DNA of 64,000 bases from Gaetbulibacter sp. S0825 (GTDB taxonomy: Bacteria > Bacteroidota > Bacteroidia > Flavobacteriales > Flavobacteriaceae), in contig NZ_JAATJT010000003.1 of NCBI RefSeq assembly GCF_011777505.1, positions 62,001 to 126,000 on the forward strand, in the 5' to 3' direction. The notes under the pieces were generated by a model that ran no database searches, was not told where the DNA came from, and was given only the letters and a program-made list of their open reading frames with translations. Both the position numbers and the translations under genes were made by a program. The first letter of the stretch is position 1; each line of letters opens with the position of its first letter. This document shows positions 1 through 9,324 of this stretch, in pieces.

Positions 1-1387
1 CACCATCTAAAACAAACTTAGGGTTCACATGCTCTTTGTGTGTGTAAAGCTGCCCAGAAGCCCACCAAGCGACATTTCCTTTAGCATCACCATACATGAC
101 ATTTAAACCTGGTGCATGAATCATTGAAGCTGCTTGTTTTACATCTTCCATCGTTTTAGAATGTGAAAGCTTATAACCAGCTTGTAAAATCTCAATTTTA
201 TGTTGTGTATATACCCAAGACATAGCAATAGGTCTGTCATGTGATATTTCATCTTGCACGCCATTCATTATTGGTCCATGTCTGGACGATTTAATCTCTA
301 AAACAACATCATCTTCATCTTTAACTTTTATGCTTTTTGTGCTTTTCTTATATGCCGCATAACCTGTTGGTGTTTTATATTCATCTTTATTTGATGGATT
401 ATTTGTCTCTTGATAAAAATCGATATCATCATTTTCAAACATCGTTAAGCCGTAGGCGTAGTCTCTATTATGTCCCAATAGGGGAAAAGAAATTCCTGCA
501 ATATGGTAACCATACATTTCATAATTTGGTGTTACAATGTGCGCTTCGTACCAAACGGATGGTTGCGCATATCCAATATGTGGGTCGTTAGCAAATAACA
601 CACTCCCAGTGCTTGTTTTATTAGCATTAACCACCCAACTATTACTACCTATAAAGGCAGGCATTGGCAGCCTTTTTGTTACTTGGGCTATTTGATTAGA
701 TAATTCATTTAATGCTTTAATATTTTCTGAATTGCTCTTAATTAATGTCCCTTTGGTGTTCGGTACTACATCTAAATCCTTCAAGTACTCTGCTCCTAAT
801 TTTTCTTGTATAGCAGTTAGCATTGGGTCGGTTTTTTGTGCCATGGCAAAGCTAAAAGCCATATAACCAAAAATGTTATACATATCTTTTAGTTCATATG
901 CTTCTTTTTCAATACCAATTAAAGTAAATTCTATTGGCGTTGCGCCTTCATCAATAAATTGATTGACACCGTTAATATATGCCATAGCGAACTTGTACGC
1001 ATTACTGCTTTTATCTATATTTTTTATGGCTTTCTCTGTCGCCTCTTCTATTCCTAAAGTTGCAAAAAATTTATCGGTTACTAACAAATCTTTCCCTAGT
1101 ATTTCTGATAAACGTCCTGGAGCAATACGTTTTAGAAGCTCCATTTGCCATAACCTGTCTTGAGCGTGCAAATATCCTAAAGTTGTATACGCATCTTCTT
1201 GATTTTTAGCATAAATATGTGGTATACCATAATCATCAAAATACGTTGAGACTTCTGATTGTAAATTTTGAAGCTCAAGATTTCCAGAATACTGAGGCTT
1301 TAGAGAGTTGATATATATAAAGCCAGAAATAGCAACAATTACGAGAAATATTAGAATTCCTAATAAGATTTTCTTAAAAATACGCAT
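1..1387 (-). CDS. Penicillin acylase family N-terminal-nucleophile hydrolase (3' end outside window)
   Basis: Translating the minus strand from the ATG at 1387 gives one open frame to the window edge, so the C-terminus is missing. Residues 4-22 form a hydrophobic segment, so the protein is exported or membrane-anchored. Residues around 50-75 (YLHAQDRLWQME) are the usual start of the alpha region. The motif GSNSWVVN, with the catalytic serine codon at 644-646 (about residue 248), marks the site where these precursors cleave themselves to free the nucleophilic Ser. The family hydrolyses amide bonds of N-acyl compounds such as acyl-homoserine lactones or beta-lactams; the substrate here cannot be read from sequence. 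It is divergent from the Nudix gene at 1492. Confidence 0.9.
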   Translation of the reverse strand, partial: MRIFKKILLGILIFLVIVAISGFIYINSLKPQYSGNLELQNLQSEVSTYFDDYGIPHIYAKNQEDAYTTLGYLHAQDRLWQMELLKRIAPGRLSEILGKDLLVTDKFFATLGIEEATEKAIKNIDKSSNAYKFAMAYINGVNQFIDEGATPIEFTLIGIEKEAYELKDMYNIFGYMAFSFAMAQKTDPMLTAIQEKLGAEYLKDLDVVPNTKGTLIKSNSENIKALNELSNQIAQVTKRLPMPAFIGSNSWVVNANKTSTGSVLFANDPHIGYAQPSVWYEAHIVTPNYEMYGYHIAGISFPLLGHNRDYAYGLTMFENDDIDFYQETNNPSNKDEYKTPTGYAAYKKSTKSIKVKDEDDVVLEIKSSRHGPIMNGVQDEISHDRPIAMSWVYTQHKIEILQAGYKLSHSKTMEDVKQAASMIHAPGLNVMYGDAKGNVAWWASGQLYTHKEHVNPKFVLDG

Positions 1388-1491
1388 GAAATGAAGTTTG
1401 ATCCTCAAAAATACTATTTACTATAATCAATTTAATTTTTTAAGCTACATATTTTCCATTTAAACTTATCTTTGATTGAAAATTTAAAGAA

Positions 1492-2040
1492 TTGCAAGAG
1501 TATATAGACATTTGGACAGAAAATGGTGTGCCTACTGGCAAAAGTAGTTTAAAAGAAGAAGCTCATTTAAAAGGTCTATTTCACCCAACTGTTCATATTT
1601 GGTTTTATACCAAAAGTGGTTGCATTTTGCTTCAACAAAGAAGTAAGCACAAAAACACTTTTCCAAGTTTCTGGGATGTTTCGGTCGCTGGACATGTTTT
1701 GTCTGGCGAATCTATTTCGGAAGCCGCTATAAGAGAGGTCAAAGAAGAAATTGGTTTAACCATTTTAAAAAAAGACCTATTACAAATTGATGTTAGAAAG
1801 AATGTAAACATACATGCAAATGGTATAAATGATTGTGAGTTCCAGCATGTATTTTTGTGTGAATTATTGGTTGATATTAACGATCTAAAAATTCAAGATG
1901 AAGAAGTTGATGATATTACCTTAATTTCTTTAGATAAATTGAAATTTTATATCGAAAACCACAACGAAACATTCAAATTAGTTCCTGCAGATTACACTTA
2001 TTATGCTTTTATCATAGAACAAGTAAACAAAGTAATTTAA
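1492..2040 (+). CDS. Nudix hydrolase of the isopentenyl-diphosphate-isomerase-like type
   Basis: The protein carries a complete Nudix box at residues 67-89 (G-x5-E-x7-REVKEEIGL) inside a domain with the HPTVHIWFYT and FWDVSVAGH signatures of the IDI-like Nudix hydrolases. It should hydrolyse a nucleoside-diphosphate-linked or related pyrophosphate; no substrate can be assigned. A TGA stop lies only 13 bases upstream and no ATG is available in between, so TTG at 1492 is the only plausible start, which is unusual but agrees with the normal N-terminus of this family (xxEYIDIWTENGVPTG). It is followed after 18 bases by the PrsW gene. Confidence 0.88.
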   Translation: MQEYIDIWTENGVPTGKSSLKEEAHLKGLFHPTVHIWFYTKSGCILLQQRSKHKNTFPSFWDVSVAGHVLSGESISEAAIREVKEEIGLTILKKDLLQIDVRKNVNIHANGINDCEFQHVFLCELLVDINDLKIQDEEVDDITLISLDKLKFYIENHNETFKLVPADYTYYAFIIEQVNKVI

Positions 2041-2058
2041 TTTTTATAATTTCCCTGC

Positions 2059-2742
2059 ATGAATCTTTTAGTTGCTACTGCTACTCCAATACTTATCGTT
2101 ATTATCTACATTTATATTAAGGATAAGTACGAAAAGGAATCCAAACGTGTATTATTAGTTAGCTTCTTACTTGGAGCCATTTTAAGCATTGTCATCACAA
2201 CGCTTTTGTATGTGTTTTTTGATTTGTTTTTACCATTACCTGATAATTACAGTATTTTGCAACAATTTGTAAAAGCCTTTTTCGTTGTTGGGTTAATTGA
2301 GGAGTTTAGTAAGTATATCATGGTTCGCTATTACGCACAACCAAGAAAAGGTTTCAACGAGCCGTTTGATGGTATTGTATACGCAGTGATGGTTTCTATG
2401 GGGTTTGCAGCAGTCGAAAATCTATTTTATGTCTTACAGGGTGGTATTGAAGTTGCCTTAATAAGAGCTGTAACCGCAATTCCTGCTCATGCAACTTTTG
2501 CCGTATTAATGGGCTATTATATGGGAAAAGCAAAGTTCACTAACAACCGAGTAAAATGGAACCTTATTGGTTTATCACTAGCAGTTTTATTCCATGGAGC
2601 TTACGATTTCTTCCTCTTTATTGGCTTTATACCTGGCATATCCATTGGCGCATTTATCTCTCTCATTATAGGAATAATATTATCCAAACGAGCCATAAAG
2701 GCACATCAAAATATTTCCTATTTTAAAGATTCAAAAAAATAG
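2059..2742 (+). CDS. PrsW family intramembrane metalloprotease
   Basis: This is a polytopic membrane protein of 227 residues with about seven hydrophobic segments. The PrsW hallmarks are present: EE at residues 81-82, ENLFY beginning at E120, H144 in IPAHATF, and H179 in FHGAYDF; these are the predicted zinc ligands and catalytic glutamate. Known relatives (Bacillus PrsW) cleave anti-sigma factors in the membrane; whether this one does so is unknown because no anti-sigma gene is nearby. It sits 18 bases after the Nudix gene and is probably cotranscribed with it. Confidence 0.88.
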   Translation: MNLLVATATPILIVIIYIYIKDKYEKESKRVLLVSFLLGAILSIVITTLLYVFFDLFLPLPDNYSILQQFVKAFFVVGLIEEFSKYIMVRYYAQPRKGFNEPFDGIVYAVMVSMGFAAVENLFYVLQGGIEVALIRAVTAIPAHATFAVLMGYYMGKAKFTNNRVKWNLIGLSLAVLFHGAYDFFLFIGFIPGISIGAFISLIIGIILSKRAIKAHQNISYFKDSKK

Positions 2743-2786
2743 TTGAAAACATGACTTACTTCATGTTATTAAACAAAACTTACTAT

Positions 2787-2794
2787 TAATTTCG
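2787..2794 (+). promoter_or_regulatory. Possible -7 element for the acyl-CoA carboxylase operon
   Basis: TAATTTCG fits the Bacteroidota -7 consensus TAnnTTTG with one change (TTCG). It lies 36 bases before the first start of the carboxylase operon. No clear TTG element is visible 19-21 bases upstream, so the call is weak. Confidence 0.35.
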
Positions 2795-2829
2795 TAGCTT
2801 TAAAAGTTACCTAATCCACATATAAAGTA

Positions 2830-3315
2830 ATGAGCAAAACATATACATTAAAAGTTAATTCTGATTATGAATTTAAACTAAATGATTTAGATATCTCCAA
2901 AGCAGATATAATAAGATTATCAAAATCAAAACACCATGTACTTCACAATAATAAATCAATAATTACTGAGACTATCGACTCAAATTTCAAGGCGAAATCA
3001 TATAAAGTAAAAGTTAATAACAATAATTACAACATAAACATAAACAATGATTTAGATAGGCTAATTAAAGAAATGGGATTTGAGGTTGGTGTATCGAAAT
3101 TAGTAAATGAGATTAAAGCACCGATGCCTGGGTTAATCCTTGATATTAGTGTTGAAGTTGGTCAAGAAGTAAAAGAGAATGACGCCTTATTAATTCTTGA
3201 AGCCATGAAAATGGAGAATATTATTACTTCACCACGTGATGGAATAATAAAAAACATCTCAGTTACAAAAGGAAACGCAGTTGATAAAAATGAACTGTTA
3301 ATCGAATTCGAATAA
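2830..3315 (+). CDS. Biotin carboxyl carrier subunit of an acyl-CoA carboxylase
   Basis: The C-terminal 70 residues are a biotinyl/lipoyl domain with the sequence EAMKMEN; K127 is the biotinylated lysine. The N-terminal half is the poorly conserved linker region typical of stand-alone carriers. It hands carboxybiotin from the biotin carboxylase encoded next (1-base gap) to the carboxyltransferase encoded third. The three-gene order carrier, carboxylase, transferase is the normal Flavobacteriia layout for a propionyl-CoA-type carboxylase separate from the fatty-acid acc genes. Confidence 0.92.
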   Translation: MSKTYTLKVNSDYEFKLNDLDISKADIIRLSKSKHHVLHNNKSIITETIDSNFKAKSYKVKVNNNNYNININNDLDRLIKEMGFEVGVSKLVNEIKAPMPGLILDISVEVGQEVKENDALLILEAMKMENIITSPRDGIIKNISVTKGNAVDKNELLIEFE

Positions 3316-3316
3316 T

Positions 3317-4756
3317 ATGAAAAAGATATTAGTAGCAAATAGAGGAGAAATTGCTATTCGTGTAATGCGAACTGCAAAAAAAATGGGAATAAAAACGGTT
3401 GCGGTATTCTCTGAGGCTGATAGAAATGCACCACACGTACGTTATGCAGACGAAGCAGTTTACATTGGTAAAGCACCTTCTAATCAATCATACTTATTAG
3501 GAGAAAAAATAATTGAAGTAGCAAAAAGGCTACACGTCGATGGTATCCATCCAGGTTATGGCTTCTTAAGTGAAAATGCACATTTCGCTGAATTATGCGA
3601 AAATAATAACATCACATTTATTGGCCCAAAGTCTAAAGCCATTAAAATTATGGGTAGTAAACTGGCAGCCAAAGAGGCTGTAAAAGCATACAATATCCCT
3701 ATGGTTCCTGGAATTGACGAAGCCATTACAGATGTTAAGAAGGCTAAAGATATTGCCAAGGATATTGGCTTTCCAATTCTAATAAAAGCATCTGCTGGTG
3801 GTGGTGGAAAAGGCATGCGTATTGTTGAAAAAGAAAGTGAATTAGAGTCACAAATGAATCGCGCCATTAGTGAAGCAACTTCTGCTTTTGGTGACGGCTC
3901 TGTATTTATCGAAAAGTATGTTACTTCTCCTCGCCATATCGAAATTCAGGTTATGGCAGATAGCCATGGGAACGTATTGCACTTTTTTGAACGAGAATGC
4001 AGTATTCAACGTAGACATCAAAAAGTAGTTGAAGAAGCACCTTCATCTGTTTTGACACCTGAATTACGCAAAAAAATGGGAGAAGCTGCTATTAATGTAG
4101 CACGCTCTTGCGATTATCTAGGAGCTGGAACTGTTGAGTTTTTAATGGATGCTGACCTTAACTTCTATTTTCTAGAAATGAATACACGTTTACAGGTAGA
4201 ACACCCTGTTTCGGAATTGATTTCGGGTGTAGATTTAGTAGAACTTCAAATTAGAGTAGCTCGTGGCGAAGCCCTCGATATAAAACAAGAAGATTTAAAA
4301 ATCAATGGTCATGCCTTAGAACTTCGAGTATATGCTGAAGATCCATTGAACGATTTTTTACCTAGTGTTGGAACGCTTGAAACTTACAAATTACCCATTG
4401 GAAAGGGTATTCGTGTAGATAATGGCTTTGAAGAAGGTATGGAGATTCCTATTTATTACGATCCTATGCTTTCCAAACTAGTAACCTATGGTAAAACACG
4501 TAATGAAGCCATACAATTAATGCTACATGCTATTGAAAACTACCATGTTGAAGGTGTTCAAACCACGTTGCCATTTGGAAAATTTGTTTGCGAACATGAA
4601 GCTTTTGTTTCTGGGAATTTTGATACGCACTTTGTAAAAAACTATTATTCTCCAGAAAAACTATTAGAACAGCATAATGAAGAAGCTGAAATTGCAGCAC
4701 TCATTGCCTTAAAGCATTATCTGGAAGACCAACAACTTTTACAATTACCAAATTAG
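3317..4756 (+). CDS. accC: Biotin carboxylase subunit of an acyl-CoA carboxylase
   Basis: A 479-residue protein with the full biotin carboxylase layout: N-terminal preATP-grasp domain (KKILVANRGEIAIRV), ATP-grasp with the glycine-rich loop KASAGGGGKGMRIV near residue 155-168, the catalytic stretch EMNTRLQVEHPV near residue 293-304 and the C-terminal domain. It carboxylates biotin on the preceding carrier protein with ATP and bicarbonate. It could serve propionyl-CoA, acetyl-CoA or another acyl-CoA; the partner transferase decides. The gene lies in the middle of the operon, 6 bases before the transferase. Confidence 0.93.
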   Translation: MKKILVANRGEIAIRVMRTAKKMGIKTVAVFSEADRNAPHVRYADEAVYIGKAPSNQSYLLGEKIIEVAKRLHVDGIHPGYGFLSENAHFAELCENNNITFIGPKSKAIKIMGSKLAAKEAVKAYNIPMVPGIDEAITDVKKAKDIAKDIGFPILIKASAGGGGKGMRIVEKESELESQMNRAISEATSAFGDGSVFIEKYVTSPRHIEIQVMADSHGNVLHFFERECSIQRRHQKVVEEAPSSVLTPELRKKMGEAAINVARSCDYLGAGTVEFLMDADLNFYFLEMNTRLQVEHPVSELISGVDLVELQIRVARGEALDIKQEDLKINGHALELRVYAEDPLNDFLPSVGTLETYKLPIGKGIRVDNGFEEGMEIPIYYDPMLSKLVTYGKTRNEAIQLMLHAIENYHVEGVQTTLPFGKFVCEHEAFVSGNFDTHFVKNYYSPEKLLEQHNEEAEIAALIALKHYLEDQQLLQLPN

Positions 4757-4762
4757 ACACTT

Positions 4763-6304
4763 ATGGACTCAAAAATAAAAGCACTTAACGAAAAACTTCA
4801 GCAAGCCTATTTAGGTGGTGGTGAATCACGTATTGAAAAACAGCACGCTAAAAAGAAGCTTACTGCACGCGAACGTATCAATTATCTTATGGATGAAGGT
4901 TCGTTCGAAGAGATAGGTGCCTTAGTGACGCATCGTACCAAGGATTTTGGGATGGAAAAACAGAAATTTTATGGAGATGGTGTCATTACTGGTTATGGTA
5001 CTGTTGATGGACGATTAGTATATGTATTTGCTCAAGATTTTACTGTTTTTGGTGGTTCTTTATCTGAGACACATGCTGAAAAAATTTGTAAAATTATGGA
5101 TATGGCTGTAAATGTTGGCGCACCATTAATTGGTCTTAATGATTCTGGTGGTGCACGTATTCAAGAAGGTGTTCGCTCCCTTGGTGGTTATGCAGACATA
5201 TTTTACAGAAATGTTCAGGCTTCTGGGGTAATACCACAAATTTCGGCAATCATGGGGCCTTGTGCAGGAGGTGCAGTTTACTCTCCAGCTATGACAGATT
5301 TTACCATCATGGTTCAAGACACAAGCTATATGTTTGTAACTGGACCTAACGTTGTTAAAACTGTTACTAACGAAGAAGTTACTAGCGAAGAACTTGGTGG
5401 TGCTTCAACACATTCTACAAAATCTGGAGTAGCTCATAAAACCTCGGCTAATGATATTGAGTGCTTAGAGGATGTTAAAGAATTATTGAGCTATTTCCCA
5501 CAAAGTAATCGAGAAAAACCAACGAGTCTTGCTTATGAGCTAAAAGATGAAATTAGAGATAGCCTCTCGGCTATTGTTCCAGACAATCCAAACAAACCTT
5601 ATGACATGCATGAGGTTATAAAAGGTATTATTGATACCGATTCATTTTATGAAATCCACAAAGATTACGCTGAAAACATCATAGTTGGATTTGCGCGTTT
5701 AGGCGGAAAAAGCATTGGTATCATTGCTAATCAGCCTATGTTCTTAGCAGGTGTTTTGGATGTGGACAGCTCAAAGAAAGCAGCACGTTTTGTTCGTTTT
5801 TGCGATTGTTTTAATATACCAATGTTGGTTTTAGAAGATGTGCCTGGATTTTTACCAGGAACAGACCAAGAGTGGAATGGTATTATAGTACATGGCGCCA
5901 AATTGCTTTACGCGTTTAGTGAAGCGACTGTCCCGCGAGTTACAGTTATTACCAGAAAAGCATATGGAGGCGCCTATGACGTCATGAACTCAAAACACAT
6001 TGGTGCTGATATGAATTTTGCATGGCCTAATGCTGAAATTGCCGTAATGGGAGCTAAAGGAGCTGCCGAAATTATTTTTAAACGTGAAATTCAATCAGCA
6101 GAAAACCCTGAGGGCAAATGGAAAGAAAAAGAAGCTGAGTATGCTGAGTTGTTTGCTAATCCTTACAGTGCTGCCGAACGTGGTTTTATAGATGAAGTTA
6201 TTTTGCCAAAAGACACGCGACGTAAGTTATTAAAAGCGTTTTCAATGTTGGAAGACAAACAGGTTAATAGACCTAAGCGTAAACATGGGAATATTCCATT
6301 ATAG
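4763..6304 (+). CDS. Acyl-CoA carboxylase beta (carboxyltransferase) subunit, probably propionyl-CoA
   Basis: At 513 residues this matches PccB/MmdA-type carboxyltransferases, with two crotonase-like halves. GGARIQEGV and [12 protein letters not shown] form the N-terminal oxyanion region and [24 protein letters not shown] plus [12 protein letters not shown] the C-terminal one. It transfers carboxyl from biotin to an acyl-CoA, most likely propionyl-CoA to methylmalonyl-CoA, as part of odd-chain fatty acid and branched amino acid use. Methylmalonyl-CoA mutase is not in the window, so substrate is an inference from length and resemblance. It ends the operon; the next gene is convergent. Confidence 0.85.
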   Translation: MDSKIKALNEKLQQAYLGGGESRIEKQHAKKKLTARERINYLMDEGSFEEIGALVTHRTKDFGMEKQKFYGDGVITGYGTVDGRLVYVFAQDFTVFGGSLSETHAEKICKIMDMAVNVGAPLIGLNDSGGARIQEGVRSLGGYADIFYRNVQASGVIPQISAIMGPCAGGAVYSPAMTDFTIMVQDTSYMFVTGPNVVKTVTNEEVTSEELGGASTHSTKSGVAHKTSANDIECLEDVKELLSYFPQSNREKPTSLAYELKDEIRDSLSAIVPDNPNKPYDMHEVIKGIIDTDSFYEIHKDYAENIIVGFARLGGKSIGIIANQPMFLAGVLDVDSSKKAARFVRFCDCFNIPMLVLEDVPGFLPGTDQEWNGIIVHGAKLLYAFSEATVPRVTVITRKAYGGAYDVMNSKHIGADMNFAWPNAEIAVMGAKGAAEIIFKREIQSAENPEGKWKEKEAEYAELFANPYSAAERGFIDEVILPKDTRRKLLKAFSMLEDKQVNRPKRKHGNIPL

Positions 6305-6316
6305 AAAATAATTTTT

Positions 6317-6787
6317 CTAGTTTCTTTTTATGAAGTCGAAAACATAAGTAACAAGGCTATCGCTTTCAAAGCCTTTTATAGTTCTACGGTAATTATTATC
6401 ATCTATGAATTCATAAACGACTTGATAAGGATTTTTATAATCCATATTTTCAAAAACCATTTTGCTCTCATTGTGTTCTTTGGATTGAAATATTTTAGGT
6501 GTAGAATTCTTTATTACACTAAATAAAATGATTTCATTATTAACTTTTTCAATACGAGTTCTTGCACTATAACTAGTATCCGAAGATTCAATATAATACC
6601 CTTCTTGAAGCATCCATCCATCACTATCAAGTTTCCAAGTTTCGTGTAGTTCTCCATCAAAGGCTTTTGCTATCCACTTCCCAGATAATTTATGTTCTAG
6701 ACTCAATTTGTCTTCAACTTTAAACTCTTCATTACAAGAAAAAAACAATAACATTAAAACTAGAATTACAGAAAATCTCACAACCAA
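6317..6787 (-). CDS. Lipoprotein, DUF6265-like
   Basis: The N-terminus is a lipoprotein signal peptide ending in LLFFSC (Cys18), so the 156-residue product is predicted to be lipid-anchored. The mature part (LSGKWIAKAFDGELHETWKL) resembles the small beta-barrel DUF6265 group, which starts with a short W-containing strand; the match is by eye only. It starts 6 bases after the end of the amidohydrolase gene on the same strand and is probably cotranscribed with it. No function is known to me. Confidence 0.7.
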   Translation of the reverse strand: MVVRFSVILVLMLLFFSCNEEFKVEDKLSLEHKLSGKWIAKAFDGELHETWKLDSDGWMLQEGYYIESSDTSYSARTRIEKVNNEIILFSVIKNSTPKIFQSKEHNESKMVFENMDYKNPYQVVYEFIDDNNYRRTIKGFESDSLVTYVFDFIKRN

Positions 6788-6792
6788 AGTTA

Positions 6793-7881
6793 TTATTTAG
6801 GAAACAAACTCTTATCCAATCCTGGAACTATACGTAGTGCATTTTTATAATACACTTTTTTTAATACCTCATCATCAAGATCTAATCCGTACATTGCCCA
6901 ATACGCATGGTATTTTTTATGATATGGAAAATATTCATCGGCACTTTCTAGTACTCTGAAATAGGTTGGAAACTCTTCTGGTTTCCAGCTATCTTTACCA
7001 AATAACACTCTGTCTTGGTATTTGGTGATAAATGCTTTTGCAAATCGTGGTTGCCTCCCTAATTCAGCAATTATAGCACCTATACCAACATTCATATTTG
7101 GCATCTCATCAAACAACTCACCTAACCTCCCTAAATCATTAGCCAACCAACTCATATGAGCACTAATAAAAGTCGTGTTTGGGTGTTTCTTAATAATACT
7201 ATATTGTTCATTCATGATTTGCTGAAATGGCGCAGGGTTTGTATCATCACGCTTACGTCTTGGATGTGTTTTCAACTCTAGCCAACGTTCATTATCACCA
7301 TCAAACTCATCCCAAAAGGATGCAGGATCTGCTGAGTGAATTAATACTGGTATTCCTAATTCACCACATTTAGCCCAAATTGGATCTAAGCGCTCATCAT
7401 TAATAGCCAAACGATTTCCTTGAGCATCTTTATTACTTAATCCTAAACTTTTATACACTTTCAAGCCTCGAGCACCATTTTTCACATCTTGCTCTAATTG
7501 AGCTACCATTTTTTCAGTCCATCCTTCACTTCCTGCATCTTGAAAATTGATATTCGCAAATACCACAAAGCGACCTGGAAAATTATCAGCTATATTCTTA
7601 ACAGATTGCACAAGTTGATCACCAGTACGACCACTTAAGTTAACCATAATTCCCATATTTAACTTATCCATGTCAGCAACAACAGAAGTTAAATCTTGTG
7701 TTGGCATTCTATATTGATGTCCATGAACATCTATAAATGGGAATTTAGCTTTAAAAATACTATCACCTGGAACAACGAGAGTCGATTTTGGATTATAGTC
7801 TTCAAAAGACATTTCTTGCGCTAGTGTTATTGTGGTAATACAAAAGGCTAAACTAAGTATGAAGTAGTGTTTAATATTCAT
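6793..7881 (-). CDS. Secreted amidohydrolase-2 family metal-dependent hydrolase
   Basis: A signal peptide (residues 1-21, ending TLAQ) is followed by a TIM-barrel amidohydrolase-2 domain. The metal-binding HxH is at H53 and H55 (DVHGHQ), a further His lies in VLIHSADP near residue 180, another in FISAHMSW near residue 240, and a late Asp in FGKDSW. These enzymes hydrolyse or decarboxylate aromatic or lactone-type substrates; the substrate is unknown. Export to the periplasm is unusual for the wider family but common in Bacteroidota. Length (362) is normal. Confidence 0.85.
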   Translation of the reverse strand: MNIKHYFILSLAFCITTITLAQEMSFEDYNPKSTLVVPGDSIFKAKFPFIDVHGHQYRMPTQDLTSVVADMDKLNMGIMVNLSGRTGDQLVQSVKNIADNFPGRFVVFANINFQDAGSEGWTEKMVAQLEQDVKNGARGLKVYKSLGLSNKDAQGNRLAINDERLDPIWAKCGELGIPVLIHSADPASFWDEFDGDNERWLELKTHPRRKRDDTNPAPFQQIMNEQYSIIKKHPNTTFISAHMSWLANDLGRLGELFDEMPNMNVGIGAIIAELGRQPRFAKAFITKYQDRVLFGKDSWKPEEFPTYFRVLESADEYFPYHKKYHAYWAMYGLDLDDEVLKKVYYKNALRIVPGLDKSLFPK

Positions 7882-7954
7882 AATATGATTTTTAAGAAAC
7901 TAAAGGTAAAAAATTGTTTTATTTATAATCTCACTTTATGAAGGCTTTAACGAA

Positions 7955-8431
7955 TTAACTCTCTAATTCTTCAATCATCAAGTTAAAATCATATTGTAAA
8001 TCTTCATGAATTTTTGCAATGGCTTTTTGAGCCAACTCCAACTGTTTGTTGTATGTGTTCGTTAATACTGTATTTCGCTTATAAGACGGTTTCATTTCGC
8101 CTAGTTCTTTACAGAAATAGATGAGCAACTCAGCTTCGGTTTCTTTTTTCTTAGAATAACGTATAAAACGTTTTACCTGTCTTAAAATCTTGCGTACAGA
8201 TTTTTTTATATAATGATAACTCAAGGTGTTAATCTCTTGAAAGCTGCTTGTAATATAACCTTTTACACTCTCAATATATGTAGCTTCATTTTCAGACTCA
8301 AACACTAAATACGTCAATAACTCTTTAGATTCCAATTTGAAGCGAGCCATAGCTAAACAATAGTCAACTAGTTGCTCTTGCGAACGATACTTTAATTCTT
8401 TTTTGAGTTCGGTAATTGTGGCTGGTTTCAT
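7955..8431 (-). CDS. DUF6155-like hypothetical protein
   Basis: A 158-residue, Lys/Glu-rich, mostly helical protein without signal peptide or membrane segment. Its N-terminal part (ITELKKELKYRSQEQLVDYCLAMARFK) resembles the Bacteroidota DUF6155 family, for which no function is known to me. It ends a minus-strand run of four small genes; the preceding gene stops only one base before its start, suggesting translational coupling. Confidence 0.72.
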   Translation of the reverse strand: MKPATITELKKELKYRSQEQLVDYCLAMARFKLESKELLTYLVFESENEATYIESVKGYITSSFQEINTLSYHYIKKSVRKILRQVKRFIRYSKKKETEAELLIYFCKELGEMKPSYKRNTVLTNTYNKQLELAQKAIAKIHEDLQYDFNLMIEELES

Positions 8432-8432
8432 A

Positions 8433-8846
8433 TTATGTAAAGGGCAATAAATTAGGTTCTAAAAATGATGATTTAGCAATATCTGAATTAAAAATATCAA
8501 TACTATAATGCTTATCTAACAGTTCTTTAAAGTTTGTTTTTAATCTTGGGTGTTCTAAAATAAAATCCTTGAAATTATTAGAGTTCGATTTTTGCATAAA
8601 ATGATACACTGCTTTAACTGCAGCTATGGTCACCGTCTTATTATATTTATCTTCTGCACCAAGTGAGCAAACATAGCTATATAATTGACTATCTAAATTA
8701 ATTAAAGCCTGCTCTATTCCATATTTATTAATATGAATCCAAGCCAAACGAATATGTGCTTCATGATTAAATATAGACGAATCTAACGTACAATTTAAAA
8801 ATTGCGATTCAAACTCTTCATCTGTAAATTGATAGTGATCTTTCAT
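8433..8846 (-). CDS. Hypothetical protein, unrecognised helical family
   Basis: A 137-residue soluble protein. The segment FNHEAHIRLAWIHINKYGIEQAL followed by KYNKTVT resembles a widespread uncharacterised family whose members carry an F-x-H-xx-H-x-RxAW motif and a later HxTxT; here the second motif is degenerate (NKTVT). I cannot assign a function. It lies between the DinB-like and DUF6155-like genes with gaps of 12 and 1 bases, so it is part of the same operon. Confidence 0.65.
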   Translation of the reverse strand: MKDHYQFTDEEFESQFLNCTLDSSIFNHEAHIRLAWIHINKYGIEQALINLDSQLYSYVCSLGAEDKYNKTVTIAAVKAVYHFMQKSNSNNFKDFILEHPRLKTNFKELLDKHYSIDIFNSDIAKSSFLEPNLLPFT

Positions 8847-8858
8847 AATTAGAATTAT

Positions 8859-9305
8859 TTACGAATCTAATAAACGTCTGTGATAATTTATTTGTCCCAA
8901 ATGGTATGCTAAATGCGTAGAAAGATGCACTAAAAAATAACCTGTAGTCATGTAATCTTCAAAAACCCTTCGTCTATACTCCTTTTCTAAATCTTCTGGT
9001 GTTAATTTATTTAAGGTTCTTTCCACAATAGTCATAGTCTCATCAACTTGTCTCAATAACTCATCTCTTGACACATCCTTCAAAGAAAACTCTAAGTCAC
9101 GCTTTCTAACATAACCAGTACCTCCTAACTCAGCACCAATAAAATGATTTAGATTCCCAATTAAGTGCAAACATAAGTTTCCAGAACAATTAGTAACCTC
9201 CTTGTCAATAATCCATAAGTTAGATTCTACTTTATAGGCTTTTATTTCTTCTTTTAATTTATTGAGGTCTCTATTAAAAATTTTTAGTAATGTTTCTAGT
9301 AACAT
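8859..9305 (-). CDS. DinB-like (DUF1572) four-helix protein
   Basis: The 148-residue product has the DinB superfamily pattern: a His in the second helix (LCLHLIGNLNHFIGAELGG) and the late HLAYHLGQINYHRRLL segment whose histidines usually bind a metal. Relatives include thiol-dependent transferases and damage-inducible proteins; this subgroup has no established reaction. It lies 19 bases downstream of the half-helicase gene on the same strand. Confidence 0.82.
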   Translation of the reverse strand: MLLETLLKIFNRDLNKLKEEIKAYKVESNLWIIDKEVTNCSGNLCLHLIGNLNHFIGAELGGTGYVRKRDLEFSLKDVSRDELLRQVDETMTIVERTLNKLTPEDLEKEYRRRVFEDYMTTGYFLVHLSTHLAYHLGQINYHRRLLDS

Positions 9306-9324
9306 AGGTTCTTAATTAAATTGA

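Noticed and set aside
337-1163. Plus-strand frames at the left edge
   Set aside because: They are antisense to the penicillin acylase gene, whose catalytic motif and signal anchor are clear.
3556-3867. Open frame of about 100 codons antisense to accC, and similar ones antisense to acs, the ABC exporter, dnaN and the AGCS transporter
   Set aside because: They mirror well-supported genes, lack promoters and have compositions expected from reverse reading of strongly biased codons.
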